Under the pieces are notes generated by a model, which saw nothing but the letters and a program-made list of their open reading frames with translations, searched no databases and had not been told where the DNA came from. Shown piece after piece: positions 1-5,545 of a stretch of DNA of 5,935 nucleotides (its first letter is position 1; each line of letters begins with the position of its first letter). Source of the DNA: JAMORN01 sp027063545 [NCBI: bacterium] (GTDB lineage: Bacteria > JAMORN01); assembly GCA_027063545.1 (NCBI GenBank), contig JAMORN010000165.1, positions 1-5,935 on the forward strand. Reading direction: 5' to 3'. A program made the translations under genes and the position numbers.

Positions 1-428
1 TTCTAAAGATTAAGAAGGGCTTAAGTGCTTATATAATTTTTAATGGAAAAAAGATAAAAGGATATATTTATTCAAAACCTAAATATTTAAGTTCTATTGA
101 TAGAGCTGGAGAAGTAGAGATTTTACTAAAAGTATTCCCTAAAAATTTACTGCCAGGTATGAGTGTAAATGTAGAGATTCCGTATAAAAAAGAGAAAGTA
201 TATGCTATAGATATGGCAAGTGTTATATTAGATCCTATATCAAGAAAGAATTTCATCTATATAGTTGACGAAAATAATATAATAAAAAGGGTATTTGTTA
301 ATATAATAGACTATTATAAAAATTATGCTATATTAGATAATTTAGATACTAATATAATAAATGAAGATACAAAGATTGTTCTAAAAGGTGCTAATGTGGT
401 AAAAGAAGGAATAAAGGTTAGATATTAA
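1..428 (+). CDS. RND efflux periplasmic adaptor (membrane fusion protein), C-terminal part, 5' truncated
   Basis: This is the last 141 residues of a gene that begins before the window; the frame is open from position 3 to the TAA at 426-428. The fragment has features expected of the C-terminal half of an RND periplasmic adaptor. A beta-barrel section contains LLPGMSVNVEI, which matches the family's 'l.pGM.v.v.i' signature. It is followed by a hydrophobic strand (FIYIVDENNIIKRVFV) like the membrane-proximal domain, and an ending (TKIVLKGANVVKEGIKVRY) like the family's 'd.VV..G...l.dG..V' close. By family knowledge such adaptors are anchored in the inner membrane and link the RND pump to an outer-membrane channel. 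The permease gene starts 32 bases downstream on the same strand, which supports the call and an operon. An internal ATG at 159 lies mid-domain and is not a start. The N-terminal anchor, hairpin and lipoyl domains are not visible. Confidence 0.85.
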   Translation, partial: LKIKKGLSAYIIFNGKKIKGYIYSKPKYLSSIDRAGEVEILLKVFPKNLLPGMSVNVEIPYKKEKVYAIDMASVILDPISRKNFIYIVDENNIIKRVFVNIIDYYKNYAILDNLDTNIINEDTKIVLKGANVVKEGIKVRY

Positions 429-460
429 TTAAAATTTAGTATAAAATTTGGAGGTATGAT

Positions 461-3400
461 ATGTTTCTTGCTAAAATAGGTGTAAAAAGACCGGTTGCAA
501 CTTTAATGTTATTTTTGGCAATTTTTTTAGCAGGTAGTGTTGCCTTCTATAAGCTTCCTCTTGACTTATTGCCAGAAGTAGAGATGCCTACAATTACTGT
601 TATGACTGTATATCCAGGTGCTGATGCTAAAACAATTGAAGAAGAAGTAACAAAAAAATTAGAAAGTTATTTAGCAACCGTGAGTAATTTAGAGGAAATA
701 AAAAGTATTTCAAAAGATAATGTGTCATTTATTACTTTAAAATTTTCTACGGATGAAGAAATTACTACAGCAGAAAATAATGTAAGAACAGCTCTTGAAT
801 TTGCAAAACCCAACTTGCCTTCAGGAATAAAATCTCCAGTAATTTATAGACTTGATATGTCTCAATCACCGATTCTTGAATATGCTATTATTTCGTTAGA
901 CTCAAATAATGTTGGATTAAAAAAGTATGTAGAAGATAATATTGCTGATGAATTAAAGAAAGTAAAAGGGGTAGGAACGGTTTTAACAATAGGAGGTAAA
1001 GAGAGAGAAATTCAAATAAAATTAGATAGAAATAAATTAGAAGCTTATAATATAAGTTTTGATCAAATATCTAATATTTTAAAGATGGAAAATTTAAATA
1101 TTCCAGCAGGAGATATAAAAACAGGTGATTTAGATTTTGCGATTAGAATACCAGGAAGAATTACATCTTTAGATGATATAAAAAATATCCCTATTACATC
1201 TTTTGGAGGGGAGGTAGTATATCTTAAAGATATAGCAGATATACAGGATACAATAGAAAAAAGTGATGTATATACTGCAGAAGGTTATAATGATGCAATT
1301 TTTCTCGCAGTTACAAAACAATCAGGAGAGAATACTCTTTTAGTAGTTAATAGAGTAAAGAAAAAGGTAAAGGAGTTAGAGGCTCTTATGCCTTCAAATG
1401 TAAAAATTGTATTAGGAAGAGACAATTCCGAAATAATAACATATGCTATAAATAATTTGATGAGTACAATTTTTTATGGAGCTATTTTTATTATATTAGT
1501 TGTATTTTTCTTTTTAAGAAATATCAAAAATACTCTTATAATAATTTTTACTATACCTTTTTCTTTAATAATAGCATTTATATTTATGTATTTAAATGGT
1601 TATACTATTAATGTACTAAGTTTAATGTCTCTCGCTGTAGCAATAGGTATGGTTGTAGATAGTGCAATTGTAGTGTTAGAAAATTCTATTCGTCACATAG
1701 AAAAAGGAGAAAAACCTTCTTCTGCAGCAATATTTGCAACCAGTGAGGTAGGTTCAGCTATAGTAGCCTCTACATTAACAACTATAATTGTACTTCTTCC
1801 TCTTTTATTTTTAACAGGTATTATTGGAAAATTATTCGGACAGTTTAGTATTTTAGCTTCTATTGTATTATTAGGATCGTTATTTACAGCTTTAACATTT
1901 ACTCCTATGTTAGTATCTAAATTAATAAAAAGAGAAGAGATTATAAATCCTAAACATTCTAAATTATATAAGTTAATGGAAAATACTTTTAATACAATGG
2001 AATCATTTTATGTAAAGATATTAAATTGGGCTTTAGACCATAAACTTTTAGTAATAATAATTAGTACTTTATTTTTTATTTTTACATTATATGGTATAAA
2101 AATGGTTGGGACAGAATATATTCCTGATATAGATACAGGAGATGTAACTGTGGTTATAAAGCTTGAACCAGGTACTAGGGTAGAAAAAACAAAGAAAGTG
2201 GCAGATAAAGTTGTAGGAATAATAGAAAGAAATTTTAAAGATGTAGAAAATATAACAACTATTGCTGGACAAACAGAACAAGGACTACTTTCTTTGGCTG
2301 GATATGAAGAAGGAACAAATATTGCAACTATATATTTAAAAATAAAAAAGAAAAGTAAAAGAACTCAAAAATATTCATCTGAAGAAATAGCAAAGATGCT
2401 AAGAGATTCTATATTGAAAGAAATACCGGGCGTTATAGATGTCAAAGCTACAGCAGCAGTGATAGCACAATTTATAACGGGAGGTTCTAAAGTAGAGTTA
2501 AGGTTATATGGAGATGATATTGATACTTTAAAAATATATGCAAATAAAATTAAAGATTTATTGAGTGATGTAAAAGGATTAACCTCTTTATCTACTGATA
2601 TAAATGAAGTAAAAAAAGAGGTCCGAATAAAAGTTGATAGAAAAAAGCTAGAATTATATGGGATAAATATGGCTATGGTAGGGTTGAGTGTTAGAAAGGC
2701 AATATATGGGGAAAAAGTTGGAAAACTTAAAGAAGGAAATAATGAATATGAAATAAGAGTTATTTATGATGATAAATATAGAAGAACTTTTAATGATATA
2801 AAAAATATTTTAATTCCAACTTTAACTGGCAGAATGGTTCACCTTTCAGAAATAGCAAATATTGAGATAGGAGAAGTACCTATAAATATAATAAGAATTA
2901 ATCAACAAAAAGTCGCAACAATAACAGGAGATTTAGATGGTACTCTGCCTTTAGGTGATGTAAAAACAAATATAGAGAAAAAACTAAAAACATCTCTTTT
3001 CTTACCTAAAGGATATAGATTAGAATTGGCAGGATTTTTTAAAGAACAAAAAAGTACTTTTAAAAATTTAAGTTTCTTCCTTCTTGTTGCAATTATTCTT
3101 GTTTATATGGTAATGGCGGGACAATATGAGGCGTATAGAGATCCTTTTATAATAATGTTTTCTGTTCCTTTTGCAGCTAGTGGTGCTTTTATAGGATTTA
3201 TATTAACAGGAACAACAATATCTGCTATTTCATTTTTAGGTATAATAATTCTTGTAGGAATTGTTGTTAATAATGCTATAGTGTTAGTGGATTACATAAA
3301 TCTTCTTAGAAAAAGAGGATATAAGTTATATGATGCAGTTAAACAAACTGCTAGATATAGATTTAGACCTATTCTTATGACAGCCACAACTACAATTTTA

Positions 3401-3553
3401 GGTTCTCTCCCTATGGCGTTATCCAGAGGTGAAGGTAGTGAACTTTGGAATCCATTGGGAATAACAATTGTATCAGGGCTTTTAGTATCAACAATGGTAA
3501 CATTGATATTTGTGCCTGTACTTTATACAATTTTTCATAGAAAGGAGGAATAA
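461..3553 (+). CDS. RND family efflux permease (HAE/AcrB-like inner-membrane pump)
   Basis: This complete 1030-residue protein is of normal RND pump length. An RBS (GGAGG, 450-454) sits six bases before the ATG. The layout is the duplicated RND fold: TM1 about 11-30, a large periplasmic loop about 31-334, TM2-TM6 about 335-482, TM7 about 527-545, a second periplasmic loop about 546-867, and TM8-TM12 about 868-1024. Family signatures are KLPLDLLPEVEMPTI near residue 31, GMVVDSAIVVLEN in TM4 (397-408), GIVVNNAIVLVDYIN in TM10 (933-947) and FRPILMT in TM11 (968-974). By family knowledge these pumps export substrate in exchange for protons. Of the two adjacent TM4 aspartates of AcrB only D400 is present (next residue S401), and the TM10 lysine is replaced by asparagine (N937/N938). 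The sequence looks like HAE-type multidrug or SwrC-like pumps rather than CzcA/CusA metal pumps, but the substrate cannot be read from it. The adaptor lies upstream and a PII-like gene follows one base after the stop. Confidence 0.95.
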   Translation: MFLAKIGVKRPVATLMLFLAIFLAGSVAFYKLPLDLLPEVEMPTITVMTVYPGADAKTIEEEVTKKLESYLATVSNLEEIKSISKDNVSFITLKFSTDEEITTAENNVRTALEFAKPNLPSGIKSPVIYRLDMSQSPILEYAIISLDSNNVGLKKYVEDNIADELKKVKGVGTVLTIGGKEREIQIKLDRNKLEAYNISFDQISNILKMENLNIPAGDIKTGDLDFAIRIPGRITSLDDIKNIPITSFGGEVVYLKDIADIQDTIEKSDVYTAEGYNDAIFLAVTKQSGENTLLVVNRVKKKVKELEALMPSNVKIVLGRDNSEIITYAINNLMSTIFYGAIFIILVVFFFLRNIKNTLIIIFTIPFSLIIAFIFMYLNGYTINVLSLMSLAVAIGMVVDSAIVVLENSIRHIEKGEKPSSAAIFATSEVGSAIVASTLTTIIVLLPLLFLTGIIGKLFGQFSILASIVLLGSLFTALTFTPMLVSKLIKREEIINPKHSKLYKLMENTFNTMESFYVKILNWALDHKLLVIIISTLFFIFTLYGIKMVGTEYIPDIDTGDVTVVIKLEPGTRVEKTKKVADKVVGIIERNFKDVENITTIAGQTEQGLLSLAGYEEGTNIATIYLKIKKKSKRTQKYSSEEIAKMLRDSILKEIPGVIDVKATAAVIAQFITGGSKVELRLYGDDIDTLKIYANKIKDLLSDVKGLTSLSTDINEVKKEVRIKVDRKKLELYGINMAMVGLSVRKAIYGEKVGKLKEGNNEYEIRVIYDDKYRRTFNDIKNILIPTLTGRMVHLSEIANIEIGEVPINIIRINQQKVATITGDLDGTLPLGDVKTNIEKKLKTSLFLPKGYRLELAGFFKEQKSTFKNLSFFLLVAIILVYMVMAGQYEAYRDPFIIMFSVPFAASGAFIGFILTGTTISAISFLGIIILVGIVVNNAIVLVDYINLLRKRGYKLYDAVKQTARYRFRPILMTATTTILGSLPMALSRGEGSELWNPLGITIVSGLLVSTMVTLIFVPVLYTIFHRKEE
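3541..3548 (+). promoter_or_regulatory. Ribosome binding site that sets the start of the PII-like gene
   Basis: AAAGGAGG lies inside the last codons of the permease gene, six bases before the ATG at 3555. The same frame is open further upstream with an ATG at 3510, but that one has no comparable site and lies within the permease coding sequence. The start at 3555 is therefore preferred. The location implies translational coupling with the permease. Confidence 0.8.
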
Positions 3554-3554
3554 T

Positions 3555-3905
3555 ATGGTATTTATATGGTCATATCCACAAGATGAGATTATTGTAGAAA
3601 AGAGCTATTATATTGTTTTTTTGGTTTATAATGAAGCAATAAGAGAAGAAGTTTTATCTATAATTAGAAAATACAATATTGAAAGCTATGATATCGTAGA
3701 ATCTATTATAAATAAACCTAGACATGGAGAACCAAGATTAAAAGATGATGTATGGCCTGGAGAAGGTGAGATGTTAAGTTTTATTTGTGATTCGTCTTTA
3801 AAGGAAAAAGTGAAAAAAGATATAATAGAATTTAATAAAAATGTTGTCCATGAGAATGAAATAATAAAATTATATACATCAAAAATAGAGGATTTAGTAT
3901 ACTAG
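3555..3905 (+). CDS. PII-like signalling protein linked to the RND pump
   Basis: This 116-residue cytoplasmic protein has no signal or membrane segment. The order of segments fits the ferredoxin-like fold of the PII superfamily: strand about 18-27 (YYIVFLVYNE), helix 28-41, strand 46-56, a loop 57-72 in the T-loop position, strand 73-81 (MLSFICDSS), helix 82-97 and a final strand about 102-115. The loop carries HGEP (57-60) and VWPG (66-69), which I recognise from PII-like proteins encoded beside RND efflux genes; this is recalled and not searched. By family knowledge (the PII-NG group, DUF3240-type proteins) these small proteins are encoded next to metal-efflux RND pumps, and their ligand and partner are poorly defined. 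Here the start lies one base after the permease stop, so co-expression in fixed ratio is likely. A role in sensing or gating the pump is inference. No classical PII uridylylation-site tyrosine context is evident. Confidence 0.7.
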   Translation: MVFIWSYPQDEIIVEKSYYIVFLVYNEAIREEVLSIIRKYNIESYDIVESIINKPRHGEPRLKDDVWPGEGEMLSFICDSSLKEKVKKDIIEFNKNVVHENEIIKLYTSKIEDLVY

Positions 3906-3908
3906 ATA

Positions 3909-4067
3909 TTATTGAAAACTTAGTAAAATAAATTTAGATCTTTGTTCATTAGTAAGCCATTTATTTCCATCATCTAGTTTATTAATATGCTCACTAAGAA
4001 GAATTAAAGACTCTCCGAAGAGTTTGATCTCTTCGGAGAGCCATATATTTTTATCTATCCTTCTCAT
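3909..4067 (-). CDS. Small ORF downstream of hsp20, 52 residues, unknown function
   Basis: This small ORF reads from an ATG at 4067 to TAA at 3911-3909 and starts MRRIDKNIWLSEEIKLFGES. A purine-rich GAGGA (4077-4073) five bases before the ATG could serve as ribosome binding site. The start is 12 bases after the hsp20 stop and is in frame with it, so the gene would be translationally coupled, or made by readthrough. The product is charged, with a likely amphipathic helix over about residues 11-30, and has no membrane segment or cysteine. In DNA this AT-rich, 52 stop-free codons are uncommon by chance, which argues for a real gene. Against it, codons 10-19 coincide with a GC-rich perfect palindrome that could be the hsp20 terminator. 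I recognise no family. Its stop lies three bases from that of the convergent PII-like gene. Confidence 0.45.
   Translation of the reverse strand: MRRIDKNIWLSEEIKLFGESLILLSEHINKLDDGNKWLTNEQRSKFILLSFQ
4011..4040. terminator. Perfect 12-bp inverted repeat, probable terminator or mRNA hairpin
   Basis: CTCTCCGAAGAG (4011-4022) and CTCTTCGGAGAG (4029-4040) are perfect reverse complements around a six-base loop. The stem is over half G+C in otherwise very AT-rich DNA. It lies about 40 bases after the hsp20 stop on the - strand and about 105 bases after the PII-like stop on the + strand, between convergent genes, as expected of a terminator that may serve both. Neither flank has a clean T-run: the - strand continues TCTTTAATTCTTCTT and the + strand CCATATATTTTTATC. 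Termination is therefore plausible but not textbook, and an mRNA-stabilising 3' hairpin is an alternative. The repeat also lies inside a small ORF on the - strand. Confidence 0.6.
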
Positions 4068-4079
4068 TATTATCCTCTT

Positions 4080-4508
4080 TTATTTTGTTTTTAAAGTAAT
4101 CTTTTTAGATTTCTTTTCTTCTTTTTTAGGTAATATTATAGTTAATACTCCATCTTTAAATTCAGCTTCAATTTTTTCTATATTTATATCATCGGCTAAT
4201 TGAAAACTTCTTTTAAATTCTCCATATACTCTTTCTGAATAATAATAGCCTTCCTCTTTTTTGTTTTCTTCTATTTCTTCTTTTTTTACTCCAGATATAG
4301 TTAATACATTATTTTCATCAATCTCAATAGAAATATCATTTTTATCTATACCTGGTAATTCAGCTTTTAGTATGTATTTATCTTTTTTTTCGATAATTTC
4401 AACAGCAGGGATTAAATCATATCTTCTATTTTCTAAATTAAACATGCTAGAGAATAACTTGTCAACTTCATTTAATACATTTATTGGATTATATTCTAAA
4501 ATGTTCAT
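4080..4508 (-). CDS. Hsp20/alpha-crystallin family small heat-shock protein (second of tandem pair)
   Basis: This 142-residue protein has the usual Hsp20 layout. It has a short variable N-terminal arm (1-33), an alpha-crystallin domain about 34-128 with ELPGIDKNDISIEI (50-63) and the hallmark AEFKDGVLTIILPK (115-128), then a lysine/glutamate-rich tail. The tail ends with ITL (137-139), an I-x-L version of the I-x-I/V anchor that docks into neighbouring subunits. By family knowledge it is a cytoplasmic ATP-independent holdase that binds unfolding proteins and forms oligomers. The ATG at 4508 has AGGAGG (4520-4515) six bases before it. It lies 19 bases after the stop of a second hsp20 gene, so the two are probably one transcript and may form mixed oligomers. 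The N-terminal arms of the two proteins differ clearly while their C-terminal tails are nearly the same, which suggests an old tandem duplication with diverged substrate-binding arms. Confidence 0.95.
   Translation of the reverse strand: MNILEYNPINVLNEVDKLFSSMFNLENRRYDLIPAVEIIEKKDKYILKAELPGIDKNDISIEIDENNVLTISGVKKEEIEENKKEEGYYYSERVYGEFKRSFQLADDINIEKIEAEFKDGVLTIILPKKEEKKSKKITLKTK
4101..4132 (-). repeat. Direct repeat, copy in the second hsp20 gene
   Basis: These 32 bases encode the KKEEKK-type tail of the second Hsp20. They match 4549-4580 in the other hsp20 gene at 29 of 32 positions by hand count, in the same orientation and 448 bases apart. The match reflects the paralogy of the two genes and the conserved tail. 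Confidence 0.7.
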
Positions 4509-4527
4509 AGCCTACCTCCTTTTTTGT

Positions 4528-4935
4528 TTATTTTACTTTTATAGAAATCTTTTTAGGCTTTTTTTCTTCTTTTTTAGGTATCACAATTTTTAATATACCA
4601 TTTTGATATATAGCATCTATTTTATCTGCGTCAGCAATATCTGGAAGTCTAAATTGTCTTTCAAACTTTCCATATTTTATTTCAGAGTATATTACGTTAT
4701 CTTCCTCTTCTCTTTTTTCTTCTTTCTTTTCTCCATAAATTTTTAAAATATTATTTTGAGTTTCAATAATTATATCTTCTTTGTTTATACCTGGTACTTC
4801 CATTTGTAAAATAAAGCTATCTTCTGTTTCTTTTAAGTCAATAGGGAATTTTATAGGGATTTCATTAACTTCATCAAAAAATCTATCAAGTATTGAATTT
4901 AAAAAGTCTCTTTTATACTCTTTTATATTTGCCAT
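4528..4935 (-). CDS. Hsp20/alpha-crystallin family small heat-shock protein (first of tandem pair)
   Basis: This 135-residue member of the Hsp20 family has an N-terminal arm (1-29) rich in aromatic and charged residues (FLNSILDRFFDEV). The alpha-crystallin domain, about 30-121, carries MEVPGINKEDIIIET (45-59) and AIYQNGILKIVIPK (108-121). The latter is a slightly divergent form of the family's A-x-x-x-n-G-v-L hallmark, with asparagine-glycine kept. The tail KKEEKKPKKI leads to ISI (130-132), a standard I-x-I oligomer anchor. The expected role is ATP-independent binding of denatured proteins in the cytoplasm. The ATG at 4935 follows AGGAGGG (4946-4940) at four bases. It is the promoter-proximal gene of the pair. 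No CIRCE operator (TTAGCACTC-N9-GAGTGCTAA) is seen upstream, so HrcA control is not supported by the sequence. Confidence 0.95.
   Translation of the reverse strand: MANIKEYKRDFLNSILDRFFDEVNEIPIKFPIDLKETEDSFILQMEVPGINKEDIIIETQNNILKIYGEKKEEKREEEDNVIYSEIKYGKFERQFRLPDIADADKIDAIYQNGILKIVIPKKEEKKPKKISIKVK
4549..4580 (-). repeat. Direct repeat, copy in the first hsp20 gene
   Basis: This is the partner of 4101-4132, differing at three bases. The stretch is purine-rich on the coding strand (AAG/GAA codons). Recombination between the copies would fuse the two hsp20 genes in frame and leave a single hybrid gene; this is inference from the spacing, not an observed event. Confidence 0.7.
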
Positions 4936-5110
4936 TTCACCCTCCTTTGTTAGTTTTTTTGTTTTCTATTTATATAAAAAACAAATATAATGCCAAATTA
5001 TAATTTATTATTTTTCAATATGTTGTAACAAAAAGTAGAAAAAATAAAAAGATATTAATATTTTTTGAAACAGATAATTTTAAAGATAAAACATTAAGAT
5101 GTTTAATATT
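4936..5110. other. AT-rich intergenic spacer upstream of hsp20 pair
   Basis: This 175-base gap separates the end of the 5111-5509 gene from the start of the first hsp20 gene, both on the - strand. It is almost entirely A and T. It contains the probable hsp20 promoter and leader, and a weak 6-bp hairpin AAACAT/ATGTTT (5089-5094 with 5099-5104) that could help end the upstream transcript. No credible small ORF or RNA gene was seen in it. Confidence 0.5.
4997..5002 (-). promoter_or_regulatory. Possible -10 element for the hsp20 pair
   Basis: On the - strand this reads TATAAT, the consensus -10 hexamer, and would give a leader of about 55 bases before the ATG at 4935. No -35 element at proper spacing is convincing: TTGAAA (5018-5013) is too near and TTGTTA (5031-5026) too far. 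In DNA this AT-rich a TATAAT can occur by chance, so the call is weak. Confidence 0.25.
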
Positions 5111-5509
5111 TTAATTAATATTTAATATGAATTCTCTTTTTTCAATTTTTATATATATTCTATTCTCATCTATTTTATATTCTATAATATTGTATCTACC
5201 AATATTTTTTTCATTTTTTAGAATATTATCTTTATCTTGTTCAAAGAATAAATAAAATCCATTTATGGAAAAGCTACTCCATAAAATTAGGTATATTCCA
5301 TGTTCAAAAAAGAATACATCAAAGAATTTTGTACTTTCAAATGAGTATTTCTTACCATTAAATTTATATTGGGTGTATATCTTTTTATATGTTTTTTGAG
5401 CTTTTTGTTCAAGAATTTTAAGAGTTTTTTTCTTTTTTGTAAAAGAGTATATTACTTTAATAATTATTCCAAAAATAATTCCACCTACTATAAAAAGAAA
5501 ATTTTCCAT
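5111..5509 (-). CDS. Unrecognised protein with one N-terminal membrane segment
   Basis: This 132-residue protein is of no family I can name. Residues 3-22 (FLFIVGGIIFGIIIKVIYSF) form one clear membrane segment. It is followed at once by KKKK (25-28), so by the positive-inside rule the rest should lie in the cytoplasm. A short, probably helical basic linker (29-45) leads to a domain rich in aromatic residues and predicted strands (about 46-132), with repeated hydrophobic-charged alternation such as RIYIKIEKREFILNI at the end. The ATG at 5509 is preceded eight bases away by AAAGGA (5523-5518), a modest ribosome binding site. The gene is divergent from the exported-protein gene starting at 5546, with only 36 bases between the starts. 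It is in the same direction as the hsp20 pair but separated by 175 bases, so it is probably a separate unit. The open frame, start site and composition support a real gene; the function is unknown. Confidence 0.75.
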   Translation of the reverse strand: MENFLFIVGGIIFGIIIKVIYSFTKKKKTLKILEQKAQKTYKKIYTQYKFNGKKYSFESTKFFDVFFFEHGIYLILWSSFSINGFYLFFEQDKDNILKNEKNIGRYNIIEYKIDENRIYIKIEKREFILNIN

Positions 5510-5545
5510 AATTTTATTCCTTTATTTTTTATTTTTATTTTTGTT

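Noticed and set aside
68-256. Open frame of 62 codons on the - strand opposite the adaptor
   Set aside because: It is antisense to a well-supported adaptor fragment and shows no family features.
2087-2281. Open frame of 64 codons on the - strand inside the permease
   Set aside because: It is a shadow of the RND coding sequence, rich in Tyr/Phe/Cys/Ser, with no independent support.
3510-3554. Longer N-terminus for the PII-like protein from the ATG at 3510
   Set aside because: The extra 15 residues overlap the permease gene and lie upstream of the clear ribosome binding site at 3541-3548. The PII-like fold begins after 3555.
4261-4593. Open frame of 110 codons on the + strand opposite the hsp20 genes
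   Set aside because: It is antisense to two clear Hsp20 genes and its composition (Phe/Ser-rich) is what the complement of Lys/Glu-rich coding sequence gives. It has no ribosome binding site and no recognisable domain.
4781-4990. Open frame of 69 codons on the + strand over the start of the first hsp20 gene
   Set aside because: It is mostly the complement of a certain gene, with no supporting start site.
5052-5066. ATATTAATAT palindrome followed by T-run, terminator-like on the + strand
   Set aside because: It consists only of A and T, would be a very weak stem, and no + strand gene ends nearby.
4936-5110. Search for a CIRCE operator upstream of the hsp20 pair
   Set aside because: No TTAGCACTC/GAGTGCTAA arms are present. 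TGTT-GT-AACA at 5021-5030 has arms of only four bases and is not a credible operator.
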